64,000 nt of DNA from Lutibaculum baratangense AMV1 (GTDB taxonomy: Bacteria > Pseudomonadota > Alphaproteobacteria > Rhizobiales > Tepidamorphaceae). Positions 52,407 to 63,000 of the stretch are shown here, one piece after another (the first letter of the stretch is position 1; each line of letters opens with the position of its first letter). The position numbers were made by a program, and so were the translations under genes. The stretch lies in NCBI RefSeq assembly GCF_000496075.1, contig NZ_AWXZ01000031.1, positions 61,178-125,177 on the forward strand, written 5' to 3'. A model generated the notes under the pieces. That model worked only from the letters and a program-made list of their open reading frames with translations. It made no database searches and had not been told where the DNA came from.

Positions 52407-53390
52407 TCAGCCGGGACGGTGGGGGGTGAGGCGCTGCAGGCGCGCCTCGCTGTCGGCCACGAGTTCGCCGATGTCCTCGGCCGCCTCTCTCGCGAGGCGC
52501 TCGATCTCCTCGGCCGTGTCGCGGCTGCGCTGCTGGAAGAGCTCCACCGCACTCGCGAGGCCGCGCACGACCTCGTCGCGATGCTCGCGCGGCAGGCCTC
52601 TGGCGAGAAGCCGCGGCAGCGCCTCGATGAGTGTCGTCACCGAGCCGATGAAGGCCTGGCTTTGCCAGTAGAGACGCTCCTTGCACGACGTCGATTGCGT
52701 CAGGCGCCCCATCACGATCTGGGCGTCCCCGGATGCGGCCGCGATCCGGTTGGCCACGTCCCGCGCGACGCCCCAGCGCCGCTCTTCGTCCTGCAGCTGC
52801 CGCAGCCGCTCCAGAAGCGAGACGCCGTCGGCATCGGCACTGCCGCCGAGTTCCTCCTGCACCTTCTGCCGGGCGGTGTTGTACCGCGCGAAGGCGGTCT
52901 CGAGCAGGTGGAGGGCATGCGCCTCGGCCTGCCGCACCGCCGCCCTGAACTCCGTGTAGGCCTCCTGGACGACGTGCTCCCGCTCGATCTCCTCGAGCGC
53001 GGCCTGCCCGACGGGCGCGTATTCGTCTTGAAGTCGACCGAACTCCGCCCCGAGCTCGGCCACCTCCCGCGCCAGAGAGGCCTCGGGGGCGTCCTGCAAC
53101 AGCGCGACGAGCCGCGCGTGGAAACCGCCGGCCGCCTCCGCGAAGGCCAGGTGTCCGGCGGCCACGTCGTCGCGCGACACCTGCTCGCGCACGAGATCGT
53201 CGAAGAACCTCGCCTGCGACAGCGTGCTCGCCACGACCGTCGTCTTCGTCGGCTCGAGGTCGGCGATCCTCACGAGGACGGACTGGCTGCGCTGTTCCGC
53301 ACCTGCGGCGTCGGGCGCCGCGCCCAGTTCCGCGGCTATGGCGAGCGCCTCGTGCAGATGTCCGAGCGCATCGGGGACGAGCTCATCCAT
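52407..53390 (-). CDS. Unrecognised all-helical (coiled-coil) protein
   Basis: A 327-residue soluble protein with no signal peptide or membrane helix. Nearly the whole length is Ala/Leu/Glu/Arg-rich and predicted helical, with coiled-coil-like stretches (about 95-185 and 280-320: AELGAEFGRLQDEY; EEIERLAREAAEDIGEL). One cysteine (SCKERLYW) lies near 240. ATG 53390 follows GAGGCGAAAA. It could be a scaffold, a chemoreceptor-like signalling stalk or a stress protein; I do not assign a family. It is divergent from the antiporter gene. Confidence 0.65.
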   Translation of the reverse strand: MDELVPDALGHLHEALAIAAELGAAPDAAGAEQRSQSVLVRIADLEPTKTTVVASTLSQARFFDDLVREQVSRDDVAAGHLAFAEAAGGFHARLVALLQDAPEASLAREVAELGAEFGRLQDEYAPVGQAALEEIEREHVVQEAYTEFRAAVRQAEAHALHLLETAFARYNTARQKVQEELGGSADADGVSLLERLRQLQDEERRWGVARDVANRIAAASGDAQIVMGRLTQSTSCKERLYWQSQAFIGSVTTLIEALPRLLARGLPREHRDEVVRGLASAVELFQQRSRDTAEEIERLAREAAEDIGELVADSEARLQRLTPHRPG

Positions 53391-53550
53391 TTTTCGCCTC
53401 GCTTGCACGCCTAGATGGGCAACAGGGGAGCCGCCGCGCCATAATGGACAGGTGATTCAATCCGCAGGTCAGACTGCGGCGCAGCGCCCGGTGCAGCCGG
53501 CTCTCCCGCAGGTAGATCACACTTCGCCCCGCCACGGAACCGCAGCTTCG

Positions 53551-55344
53551 ATGTTCGACCCCCTCTTCGTCGCCATCCTGATCGGCTCGAGCCTCCTCGT
53601 GCTCGCCGTGGCGACGAGCCTGATCGCCTTCCGGATCGGGGCTCCCCTGCTTCTCGTCTTCCTCGCGCTCGGTCTGGCGGTGGGCGAGGACGGTCTCGGC
53701 CTCGACTTCGACAATGCAGGCGTCGCGTACTCGATCGGCTCGGTCGCGCTCGTGCTCATCCTGTTCGATGCCGGCTTCAACACCCGCACCGAGACATTGC
53801 GCCGCGCGGCCTGGCCCGCGCTCACGCTTTCCACCGTCGGCGTCGTGATGACGACGTGCATTCTCGCCGCCGCGGTTCACCTGCTCTTCGACCTCGACTG
53901 GCTGCCGTCGCTTCTCCTCGGCGCGATCGTCAGCTCGACGGACGCCGCCGCCGTGTTCTTCCTCCTCCGCATCGGCGGGGTGAGGATCCGTGAGCGCGTG
54001 CGGGCGACGCTCGAGGTCGAGTCGGGCTCGAACGACCCTGTGGCGGTCTTCTCGACCCTCGCCCTTCTCGGCCTGATCGCCACCGAGGGCGAAGCCGGCG
54101 CAGGCGTTCTCACGCTCGTCTCACAGTTCGTCCTGCAGATGGGGCTCGGCGCGGTCGGCGGCTATCTCGGCGGCCACCTGATCGGCCAGACGATGAAGCG
54201 CCTGCAGCTCGAAGCCGGCCTCTACCCCGTCCTCGTCCTCGGCCTTGCGCTGATGGCGTTCGCCACGACGAGCCTTCTCGGCGGGTCCGGCTTCCTCGCA
54301 GCCTACGTCGCAGGCCTCGTCTCCGCACGCTACACGACCCGCGCCACGCCGATGCTCCGGCGCTTCCAGGAGGGGCTCACCTGGCTCAGCCAGATCGTCA
54401 TGTTCCTGCTCCTGGGCCTACTGGCCACGCCCTCCCATTTCGGCGCTATCCTGCTGCCCGGCCTCATCACCGCCGCGATCCTCATCCTGGTCGCCCGCCC
54501 GCTCGCCGTGACCGCCTGCCTCCTTCCCTTCGGCTTCTCGGCCACCGAGATCGCCTTCGTCTCCTGGGTGGGCCTGCGCGGTGCCGTGTCGATCCTGCTC
54601 GCCATCGCGCCGATCCTCGCCGGGCTCGACGTCGGCCAGGCCTTCTTCAACATCGCCTTCATCATCGTGCTGACCTCGCTCGTCGTCCAAGGCTGGTCGA
54701 TTCGGCCGCTCGCGCGCCGCCTCGGTCTCGTCGTGCCGCCGACGATCGGGCCGGTCGAGAAGGTCGAGCTCGAGCTGCCCGGCCACGCGACGCACGAGCT
54801 CATCGTCTACCGCGTCGTCGACGGAAGCCCCGTCAGCCGCGGGGAGAGGCTGCCGCGCTGGGCACGCCCTTCGCTGGTCGTCCGCGACAACCGCTCCATG
54901 CGCCACCACGAGGCGGGAAGGCTCGCGCCGGGCGACCTCGTCTACATCTTCTCCTCCCCCCGAACGATCCGGCTCCTCGACCGGCTGTTCGCGAGCCCCG
55001 TCGCCATCGACGAGGACGACACGGAGTATTTCGGCGAGTTCGTGCTGCAGGGCGACGCCCCACTCGCCGCCGTCGCCCACGAGTACGGCATGGGCATCGA
55101 GGCGGAGGACGGTCAGCAGACGATCGGCCAATACCTCTCCCGCCGGCTGGGAGCCGACACACATCGCGGCGACCGCATCGCTGTCGGCCGCATCGAGCTC
55201 ATCGTCCGCGATCTCTCCGACGACGGCGCCGTCACCCGCGTCGGGCTCAGCGTGCTGCCCGCCACCCGTCCCTCTCCCATCGATCGGGTCAGAAGGCCCG
55301 TCAGGTGGCGCAGGAAGAAGCCTTCCGCAAAATCTGCGGTGTAA
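53551..55344 (+). CDS. CPA1 cation/proton antiporter with C-terminal TrkA_C-like domain (NhaP2/CvrA type)
   Basis: A 597-residue antiporter. About 12-13 helices (1-395) include the transport-core patterns LILFDAGFNT, SSTDAAAVF and ESGSNDP, the conserved Asp residues for ion exchange. A C-terminal cytosolic part (about 410-580) contains a TrkA_C/RCK-C-like fold (RYxxSPR not seen; LAPGDLVYIFSSPRTIRLLDRLF is). Likely exchanges K+ or Na+ for protons. The start at ATG 53551 has a weak GGAA upstream. Confidence 0.9.
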   Translation: MFDPLFVAILIGSSLLVLAVATSLIAFRIGAPLLLVFLALGLAVGEDGLGLDFDNAGVAYSIGSVALVLILFDAGFNTRTETLRRAAWPALTLSTVGVVMTTCILAAAVHLLFDLDWLPSLLLGAIVSSTDAAAVFFLLRIGGVRIRERVRATLEVESGSNDPVAVFSTLALLGLIATEGEAGAGVLTLVSQFVLQMGLGAVGGYLGGHLIGQTMKRLQLEAGLYPVLVLGLALMAFATTSLLGGSGFLAAYVAGLVSARYTTRATPMLRRFQEGLTWLSQIVMFLLLGLLATPSHFGAILLPGLITAAILILVARPLAVTACLLPFGFSATEIAFVSWVGLRGAVSILLAIAPILAGLDVGQAFFNIAFIIVLTSLVVQGWSIRPLARRLGLVVPPTIGPVEKVELELPGHATHELIVYRVVDGSPVSRGERLPRWARPSLVVRDNRSMRHHEAGRLAPGDLVYIFSSPRTIRLLDRLFASPVAIDEDDTEYFGEFVLQGDAPLAAVAHEYGMGIEAEDGQQTIGQYLSRRLGADTHRGDRIAVGRIELIVRDLSDDGAVTRVGLSVLPATRPSPIDRVRRPVRWRRKKPSAKSAV

Positions 55345-55477
55345 GGGTGGCGGCATCGCCGTTTTCGAGACCGTCTCGACTTGGCGGTCGCCACGCGCTA
55401 TCTCCGGGTCTCCCTCCGGCGCAGCCACGTCCCGGCCCCCGCCACGCGTGATGCTCCGCCCCACGCCGCCGGTTCCG

Positions 55478-56950
55478 ATGAACGATCAGCCCCACTTCGA
55501 GCCCACGCAGGGATTCCGCCCGCCGCCGATCACCGACCGCGAGATGACGGCGATCGTCGGCGGGGTGATGCTCGCAATGCTCCTCGCGGCGCTCGACCAG
55601 ACGATCGTCGCCCCCGCGATGCCGACGATCGGCGCGCATCTCGGCCACGCGCACTACCTGCCGTGGATCGTCACCGCCTATCTCCTCACCTCCACGGCGA
55701 CCGCGCCGCTCTACGGCCGGATCTCCGACATGTACGGGCGGCGCCCCACCATCGCCGGCGCGGTCATCGTCTTCGTCCTCGGCTCCGTCATCTGCGCGCT
55801 CGCGCAGAACATGTTCGTGCTGATCGCCGGCCGGGCGGTGCAGGGTCTCGGCGGCGGGGGCCTCTTCGCCCTCACCCAGACGATCATCGGCGACCTCGTG
55901 CCGCCGCGCGAGCGCGGCCGCTTCGCCGCCTGGATCTCCGGCACATGGGCCGTGGCGAGCGTGGCCGGGCCTCTGCTCGGCGGCTACTTCGCCGACCACC
56001 TGCACTGGTCGCTGATCTTCTGGATCAACGTGCCGCTGGGCGCGCTCGCGCTCCTCATCATGAATCGGCCGCTGCGCAAGCTGCAGGTCGAGCGCCAGGC
56101 GCATCGCTTCGACGTCGTCGGCGCGTTCCTCCTCATCCTGGCGACCGCCGCGCTGCTGCTCGCCCTGAACTGGGGCGGCGCGACCTATCCCTGGCTGTCG
56201 GCGCCGGTGCTCCTCCTGTTCGTCGCCTCGGGCCTCATAGCCGCGCTCCTGGGCTTCCACCTCACGCGCGCGAAGGCGCCGCTCATTTCGATCGAGATCC
56301 TGAGGAACCCGATCGTGCGTGCCGCGACCGCCGCCATGTTCATGGCCCAGGCCGGCAATGTCGGCCTGACGGTCTTCCTGCCGATCTACCTCCAGCACGG
56401 GCTCGGGCTCTCGGTCAGCGCCTCCGGCACCGCGCTTCTGGGCCTGCTCCTCGGCACGGTCGCGGGCGCCTGGATGAGCGGCCGGCTGCTTCTGCGCGTC
56501 GTTCGCTACAAGCTGATGGCGCTCGCGGGCGCCGCGATCAGCTTCGGAGGCCTCTGCGTGCTCGCGTTCACGGCCGCGGGGGCGAGCCTCCTGTGGGTCG
56601 AGATCCTGACGGTGTTCATCGGCTACGGCATGGGGCTCACCTTCCCCATCGCCATCGTGGCGGCCCAGAACGCCGTGAAGCGGGCGGAGCTCGGGGCGAC
56701 GACGGGCGTCGTCACCTTCCTGCGGTCGCTCGGCGGCGCGTTCGGCGTCGCCGTCCTCGGCGCCATCGCGCTCGGCTACGGCATCCCGATGGCGCGCGAG
56801 GGAGCGGCAGTGGAGATCGCGGACGCCGCCGTCGCCGACAACGCCTTCGCGATCGTCTTCGCGACCTCGGCCGGCATGATGGCGCTCGTCTTCCTCGGAT
56901 TCGCGCTGATGCGGCAGAAGCCGCTGCAGGGCCGGGAAGACGAGAACTGA
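55478..56950 (+). CDS. DHA2-family MFS multidrug exporter
   Basis: A 490-residue major-facilitator exporter with 14 predicted helices. Motif A is GRISDMYGRRP, motif C the GPLLGGYF segment, and the DHA2 signature LDQTIVAPAMPTI lies near the start. It is related to EmrB/QacA. Proton-driven export of drugs or metabolites is expected. Start is uncertain: ATG 55478, ATG 55451 and GTG 55448 are all in frame without a clear ribosome site. It converges on ccdA. Confidence 0.9.
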   Translation: MNDQPHFEPTQGFRPPPITDREMTAIVGGVMLAMLLAALDQTIVAPAMPTIGAHLGHAHYLPWIVTAYLLTSTATAPLYGRISDMYGRRPTIAGAVIVFVLGSVICALAQNMFVLIAGRAVQGLGGGGLFALTQTIIGDLVPPRERGRFAAWISGTWAVASVAGPLLGGYFADHLHWSLIFWINVPLGALALLIMNRPLRKLQVERQAHRFDVVGAFLLILATAALLLALNWGGATYPWLSAPVLLLFVASGLIAALLGFHLTRAKAPLISIEILRNPIVRAATAAMFMAQAGNVGLTVFLPIYLQHGLGLSVSASGTALLGLLLGTVAGAWMSGRLLLRVVRYKLMALAGAAISFGGLCVLAFTAAGASLLWVEILTVFIGYGMGLTFPIAIVAAQNAVKRAELGATTGVVTFLRSLGGAFGVAVLGAIALGYGIPMAREGAAVEIADAAVADNAFAIVFATSAGMMALVFLGFALMRQKPLQGREDEN

Positions 56951-56957
56951 GGCGAGA

Positions 56958-57701
56958 TCAGCCGAACCGCGCGAGGCCCGGGAAGGTCTCGAGCAGCCAG
57001 AAGGACAGGCTCTGCATCTGGCCGGTCAGGAACATGACGCCGGTCAGCACGAGGAGAGCCCCCATCGTGCGCTCGACCGTCGCCATGTGGCGGCGAAACC
57101 GCGCCATCATCCGCATGAACGGGCCGGCGAACAGGCTCGCGACCAGGAACGGGATGCCGAGGCCGGCGGAGTAGACCGCGAGCAGCCCCGCGCCCCGCGC
57201 GACGGTGTCCTCGGTGCCGGCCACGAACAGGATGGCGGCCAGGACCGGGCCTATGCAGGGCGTCCAGCCGAAGGCGAAGGCGAGGCCGACGAGATAGGCC
57301 CCGAACGGCCCCGCCGGCTTCCTCTCCACATGCACGCGCGCCTCGCGGTAGAGAAACCCGATCCGCAGCAAGCCGAGAAAATGCAGGCCCATCACGATGA
57401 TGACCGCGCCGGCGACATAGCTCAGGACGTTCATGTAGGAGAGCACGAGCCGCCCGATCGCCGAGGCGCTCGCCCCGAGCGCCACGAAGACGGTCGTGAA
57501 GCCCGCCACGAAGGCCAGCGCGGAGATGAAGACGCGACGGCGCACCGCTCCCCGCGCCTCCGCGGCACCGACGCCCGTCAGCTGGTCGAGCGTCACCCCC
57601 GCAAGGAAACAGAGATAGGGCGGCACGAGCGGCAGGACGCAGGGCGAGACGAACGAGATCATCCCGGCCACGAGGGCACCTAGGATGCCGACTTCGGTCA
57701 T
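56958..57701 (-). CDS. ccdA: Cytochrome c biogenesis protein CcdA
   Basis: A 247-residue membrane thiol-disulfide carrier with six helices, moving reducing equivalents from cytosolic thioredoxin to periplasmic apocytochromes or DsbC-like proteins. The two redox cysteines are Cys21 (SFVSPCVLPLVP) and Cys149 (FGWTPCIGPVL). It may also serve the redox partners of the exported proteins here. The gene follows the small membrane gene by 82 nt on the same strand. Confidence 0.93.
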   Translation of the reverse strand: MTEVGILGALVAGMISFVSPCVLPLVPPYLCFLAGVTLDQLTGVGAAEARGAVRRRVFISALAFVAGFTTVFVALGASASAIGRLVLSYMNVLSYVAGAVIIVMGLHFLGLLRIGFLYREARVHVERKPAGPFGAYLVGLAFAFGWTPCIGPVLAAILFVAGTEDTVARGAGLLAVYSAGLGIPFLVASLFAGPFMRMMARFRRHMATVERTMGALLVLTGVMFLTGQMQSLSFWLLETFPGLARFG

Positions 57702-57783
57702 GCGGAGGCTCCGGACAAGGTCACGGGGCCGGACTTAGGCAGGCCGCTCCGTCAAGCGCAAGAGCGCGTCTCGTCGCGGACCT

Positions 57784-58122
57784 TCACATTCCCGAGCCGG
57801 GGAAGCGGCGACCGGCCGCAGCCGACCTCGCCGGGGCGGGCCGCAGCGACTCCACCTGGGGCAGACGCTTGCCCCCACGCGGCGGCAGGCTCGCCTCCCG
57901 CGACAGGCTCATCACGGCCCCGCCCATGGCGGCGCTGCCGAGCGTGACGACGAAGCCGAACGTCAAAAGGAGAACCGCCACGAGCGGGTCGCTGTCGTTG
58001 AGCACGAGTTCCCGGATGCCGTGGGCATCGCTCGCCAGAAGCCCCGCCACCGTGCCCACCGCGACCACGCTGCCGATCAAAAGGTTGCGAGCCAGCAGGC
58101 CCAGAAGACGATCGCCCGGCAT
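57784..58122 (-). CDS. Small membrane protein, two helices
   Basis: A 112-residue hypothetical protein: helices at about 10-30 and 42-66, then a basic, proline-rich tail. The strong GGGAGGAG ribosome site supports it. The sequence begins MPGDRLLGLLARNLLIG. I recognise no family. It is upstream of ccdA on the same strand and divergent from padR. Confidence 0.7.
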   Translation of the reverse strand: MPGDRLLGLLARNLLIGSVVAVGTVAGLLASDAHGIRELVLNDSDPLVAVLLLTFGFVVTLGSAAMGGAVMSLSREASLPPRGGKRLPQVESLRPAPARSAAAGRRFPGSGM

Positions 58123-58226
58123 CGAAGCTCCTCCCGGACGCCAGCAGCCGCGTCCAATCGGCGTTCCACGACGTACTCAAGGTGATCTTGCCGCGCGCGC
58201 CCTTCGGGCAAGGGCGGAGCGCCGGG

Positions 58227-58255
58227 TTGACACCCACCGTACGAAGAAGCATATA
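58227..58255 (+). promoter_or_regulatory. padR promoter
   Basis: Consensus -35 TTGACA (58227-58232), 17-bp spacer, and a -10-like CATATA (58250-58255). It is the best sigma-70 promoter in the window, 53 nt before the padR ATG. Confidence 0.65.
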
Positions 58256-58285
58256 GCGGCACGATATATATCGAACCGATATATG
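58250..58285. promoter_or_regulatory. Concentric palindromic operator over the padR promoter
   Basis: An outer 10-bp inverted repeat (CATATAGCGG at 58250-58259 against CCGATATATG at 58276-58285, 9 of 10 pairs) is centred on the same axis as a perfect inner 12-bp palindrome CGATATATATCG (58262-58273). It overlaps the -10 and start region, exactly where an autoregulating PadR would bind. Confidence 0.65.
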
Positions 58286-58307
58286 ACGAACGAGGTCAAA
58301 CCGACAC

Positions 58308-58865
58308 ATGAACGTCCGCACGCTGTGCCTCGCCATCCTCTCCTTCGGCGACGCGACGGGATACGAGATCCGAAAGCACTCGGTGGAGGGCAACTTCAGC
58401 TACTTCGTCGATGCGAGCTTCGGCGCGATCTATCCCGCGCTGAACCGGCTGACGGAAGACGGCCTCGTGACGGTGCGCGACGAGCTGCAGGCGGGCAAGC
58501 CGGCGCGACGGGTCTACTCGATCACGCCGGAGGGGCGCCGCGCCCTCATGGACGCGCTGATGCAGGAGCCGGGGCTCGACTCCTTCAAGTCGCCCTTCCT
58601 GCTCGTGGCAATGTTCGCCTCGGTGCTGCCGCGGGAGCATGTGACGAGGGCGATCGACTGCCGCGAGGCGGCGCTCGAGCGCACGCTGTCGAGCCTGTCG
58701 GAGTGCCTCGGTGAGGTGAAGGGCTGCGGTGCCGGCGGGTCGGAGTGGATCCTGCGATACGGCATCGCCGTCCATCAGGCCTCGCTCGACCATCTGAGGG
58801 TCAATCGGGCGGAGCTCGAAGCCGTCGCCGGGTCGCGCCGGGTCGAGCGGGAAGCGGCCGAGTAA
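58308..58865 (+). CDS. PadR-family transcriptional regulator
   Basis: A 185-residue regulator. The winged helix (about 5-78) includes ATGYEIRK, SFGAIYPALNRLTEDGLV and the wing RRVYSITPEGRRAL. A C-terminal helical dimerisation domain (about 85-175) follows. It lies 16 nt before an RND efflux pair and behind a large palindrome, so it is very likely the autoregulated repressor of the pump operon. Ligands are probably pump substrates. Confidence 0.92.
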   Translation: MNVRTLCLAILSFGDATGYEIRKHSVEGNFSYFVDASFGAIYPALNRLTEDGLVTVRDELQAGKPARRVYSITPEGRRALMDALMQEPGLDSFKSPFLLVAMFASVLPREHVTRAIDCREAALERTLSSLSECLGEVKGCGAGGSEWILRYGIAVHQASLDHLRVNRAELEAVAGSRRVEREAAE

Positions 58866-58881
58866 CGGACGGAAGCGGGCG

Positions 58882-60003
58882 ATGCGTGCATCCTACATCT
58901 GGGCGATCGTGATCCTCGTCGCGATTGGGGCCTGGCTCTCCTCGGGAGACTTCATCGTCAGCGGGAGCGGCGGCGGTGCCGCCTCGGAAGCGAGCACCCG
59001 GAGCGCCGCCGAACCGGCGACGATCGCCGAGGCCGAGGCCGCCGAAGACACGCCGTTCGTCGTGAAGGTCGCGCGCAGCACGGCCCGGGAACGCCGCCAG
59101 AGCCTGACGCTGCGCGGTCACACCGAGGCGAAGCAGCGCGTCCAGGTGCGGGCGCAGACGGCCGGCCTCGTAGAGGAGCTCCCGGTCGAGAAGGGCGACC
59201 TCGTCGAGGAAGGCGAGGTCATCTGCCGCCTCGAGGACGGCAACAGGCAGGCCCAGGTGCTGCGCGCGCAGGCCGCGCTCGAGCAGGCCGAGCAGGAATT
59301 CGACGCCTCGAGCCGCCTGAACCAGCAGGGCTACGCGGCCGAAACGCGGCTGCGGGCGGCGAAGGCGGGGCTCGACGCCGCGAAGGCGACGCTGTCCGAG
59401 ATGGAGCTCGACCTCGCCCGCACGGATATTCGCGCACCCTTCGACGGTGTCGTGGAAGACCTGCCCGCCAAGCGGGGCGCCCTCCTCTCGGTCGGCGAGC
59501 CCTGCGCGCAGGTCATGTCCTACGACCCTCTCCTCGCGGTGGCCGAGGTGCCGGAGCGCGATGTGCGCATGCTCGAGCGCGGGATGGCGGCCAACGCGAC
59601 GCTGGTGACGGGGCAGACGGTGGACGGCGCCCTCACCTTTCTCGCGCCGGGTGCGATCTCCTCGACGCGCACCTTCCGCGTGGAGTTCGAGCTGCCCAAT
59701 CCGGGTGGGGACCTGCGCTCGGGCGTGACGACGCGGGTGGAAATTCCGCTTCGCGAGACGGATGCGCACTTCTTCTCCCCCGCGATCCTCACGCTCGACG
59801 ACAGGGGCCGGGTGGGCGTGCGCACGGTCGAGGACGGCGACACCGTCCGCTTCGTGCCGGTCGAGATCGTCGCCGACGAGCCCGACGGCGTCTGGGTCGC
59901 GGGCCTGCCGCACGAGGTGACGCTCATCATGGTCGGACAGGAATATGTCGAGGACGGCGAGCGGGTCACGCCGGTCTTCGAGACGGCGGAGGTTTCCCGA
60001 TGA
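58882..60003 (+). CDS. RND efflux periplasmic adaptor (MFP), pair 2
   Basis: A 373-residue adaptor. An N-terminal anchor helix (about 3-20) is followed by an alanine-rich linker, the first lipoyl half-motif (GLVEELPVEKGDLVEEG), a short helical hairpin with SRLNQQGYAAETRLRAAK, and the second half-motif (TDIRAPFDGVVEDLPAK). It links the pump to an outer-membrane factor. The final 4 nt overlap the permease gene (ATGA). Confidence 0.92.
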   Translation: MRASYIWAIVILVAIGAWLSSGDFIVSGSGGGAASEASTRSAAEPATIAEAEAAEDTPFVVKVARSTARERRQSLTLRGHTEAKQRVQVRAQTAGLVEELPVEKGDLVEEGEVICRLEDGNRQAQVLRAQAALEQAEQEFDASSRLNQQGYAAETRLRAAKAGLDAAKATLSEMELDLARTDIRAPFDGVVEDLPAKRGALLSVGEPCAQVMSYDPLLAVAEVPERDVRMLERGMAANATLVTGQTVDGALTFLAPGAISSTRTFRVEFELPNPGGDLRSGVTTRVEIPLRETDAHFFSPAILTLDDRGRVGVRTVEDGDTVRFVPVEIVADEPDGVWVAGLPHEVTLIMVGQEYVEDGERVTPVFETAEVSR

Positions 60004-63000
60004 TCTCGGCCCTTGGCTCGATCCTGGAGAAGCCGCGCTCGGTCATCACCATTCTGGTGGCCCTGCTGGCGGCCGGCATCCTGTCCTACCTGTCGGTTCC
60101 CAAGGAGGCGAACCCGGACATCGACATTCCCGTCTTCTACGTGTCGGTGGCGCAGCAGGGCGTGTCGCCGGAGGATGCCGAGCGCCTGCTCGTGCGGCCG
60201 CTCGAGACGAAGCTTCAGGGCCTCGACGGCCTCAAGGAGATGACCGGCATCGCCTCGGGGGGGCACGGTTCGGTGCTCCTCGAGTTCGACATCGACTTCG
60301 ACAAGGACGCGGTCCTCGCCGACATCCGCGCGAAGGTCGACCAGGCGCAGGGCGAGCTGCCCCCCGAGGCCGAGCAGGCCACCGTCCACGAGACGAACTT
60401 CTCGCTGATGCCGACGATCGTCGTCGCGCTGTCGGGCAACGTTCCCGAGCGCGCCCTCTATCGCCGTGCGCTCGACCTGCAGGACGCGATCGAGGCGATC
60501 CCCACAGTCCTCGAGGCGCAGCTCGTGGGGCACCGCGAGGAGCTCCTCGAGGTGCTGATCGACTCCGACCGGCTCGAGACCTACGGCATCACGCAGGACC
60601 AGCTCTACCAGGCGGTCACGCGGAACAACCAGCTCGTGCCGGCCGGCGCGATGGACAGTGGCGCCGGCCGCTTCAACGTGAAGGTCCCGGGCCTCCTCGA
60701 GACCGCCGCCGACGTGACCTCGCTGCCGATCAAGGTCGAGAACGGCACCGTGGTGACGCTCGGCCAGGTGGCGGAGATCCGCCGCACCTTCAAGGATGCG
60801 AGCTCCTTCAGCCGCTTCAACGGCAAGCCGGCCATCGCGCTCCAGGTGATCAAGCGCACCGGCACGAACGTCATCGAGAACAACGAAGCCGTGCGCGCGC
60901 TCGTCGCGGCGGAGACAGAGACGTGGCCGGCGACGATCGACGTGGACTTCACGCTCGACACGTCCGCCTTCATCAACGACGTCCTCTCCTCGCTCGAATC
61001 CTCGATCATGACGGCGATCGCGCTCGTGATGATCATCGTCGTCGCGGCGCTCGGCCTGCGCTCGGGCCTCCTCGTCGGCCTGTCCATCCCCACCTCGTTC
61101 ATGATCGGCTTCCTGATCATCTCGCTCATGGGCATGAGCGTGAACATGATGGTCATGTTCGGCCTCGTGCTCACCGTGGGCATGCTGGTCGACGGCTCGA
61201 TCGTCGTCATCGAGTACGCCGACCGGAAGATGGCGGAAGGGCTCGACCGGCGGACGGCCTACAAGCTCGCCTCGCAGCGCATGTTCTGGCCGATCTTCTC
61301 GTCCACGGCGACGACGCTCGCCGCGTTCCTGCCGATGCTGCTGTGGCCCGGCGTGTCCGGCGAGTTCATGAGCTACCTGCCGATCATGGTGGTCATCATC
61401 CTGTCGGCCTCTCTGCCGACGGCCATGGTGTTCCTGCCCGTGCTCGGCAGCCTCATCGGCAAGACGAGCGCCGGCTCGGCCCAGACGGAGGAGGCGCGCC
61501 TCCTCGATAGTCCCGAGCCGATCGACTATGGGCGCATTCGGGGCTTCACCGGCCTCTATATCCGCATGCTGAAGTTCTTCGCGGGCTGGCGCATCGGCCA
61601 CGTGATCGTCATCGCCGGCATGGTCGCGACGACGATCGGCGTGTTCAGCCTCTACGGCCAGCACAACAGCGGCGTCGAGTTCTTCGTCGAGGAGGAGCCG
61701 GACCAGGTGGTGGCGCTTGTTCGCGGGCGCGGCAACCTGTCGGCGCAGGAGCAGCGCGATCTCGTCGTCTCGGTCGAGGATCGCGTCCTCACGGTGGACG
61801 GCATCCAGGCGGTCTTCACGACCGTCGGCGCCGGCTCGGGCGACAGCAGGCTCGGCGGGGTGCAGGACAAGCCTGCGGACGTCATCGGCGAGATGATGAT
61901 CGAGCTCGACGACTATTGCTGCCGTCGCAAGGCGGCCGAGATCTTCGACGAGATCCGCGCGAAGGTCCGGCCGCTGCCCGGCATCATGGTCGAGCTCCGG
62001 AAGCAGGAGGGCGGGCCTCCCACCGGCAAGGACATCCGGATCGAGGTCACCGACACGAACTATCAGCGGGTGAAGGAGATGGCTGCCCGGATGCGCGGCC
62101 ATCTCGAGACCGGCGTCGCCGACCTGCGCGACGTGGAGGACAGCCGTCCCCTGCCCGGCATCGAGTGGGAGCTCGCCGTCGACCGCGAGGAGGCCGGCCG
62201 CTTCGGCACCGACGTCGCGGCCGTCGGAGGCATGATCCAGCTCGTGACGAACGGCGTTCTCGTCGGCACCTACCGGCCCGACGATTCCGACGAGGAGGTC
62301 GACATCCGCGTCCGCCTGCCGGAGTGGGAGCGGTCGCTCGACCGGCTCGACGAGCTGCGCATCTCCACGCCGGTCGGGACGGTGCCTCTGGCCAACCTCG
62401 TCAGCCGCGCGCCGCAGCCGAAGGTCTCCTCCATCACGCGGCAGAACGGGCGCTACGCGATCGACGTGAAGGCGAACGTCGTGACCGAGAACGGCGTGAC
62501 GGTCGACCAGAAGGTGAACGAGATCCGGCAGTGGCTCGACGCCCAGGACTGGCCGGGCACGACCGCCTACCGCTTCCGCGGCGCGGACGAGGAGCAGAAG
62601 GAGGCGCAGGCCTTCCTCGGCAAGGCCGCGGGAGCAGCGCTCTTCATCATGTTCATCATCCTCGTGACGCAGTTCAACTCGTTCTATCAGACCTTCCTGA
62701 CGCTCTCGACCGTCGTCATGTCGGTGCTCGGCGTGCTGATCGGCATGATGGTCACGGGCCAGAAGTTCTCCGTCATCATGACCGGCACGGGCATCGTCGC
62801 CCTCGCCGGCATCGTGGTGAACAACTCGATCGTGCTGATGGACACGTATAACGGTCTGCGGCGCGACGTGGGCCTCTCCGGTCTCGACGCCATCCTGCGG
62901 ACCTGCGCGCAGCGCCTGCGGCCGATCATGCTGACGACCATCACCACCATCATGGGCCTCGTGCCGATGGCGCTGCAGGTGAACTTCGACTTCTTCGCCC

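Noticed and set aside
52419..53414. A plus-strand frame opposite the helical protein
   Set aside because: The minus-strand frame has a ribosome site and coherent helical periodicity; the plus frame is compositional noise.
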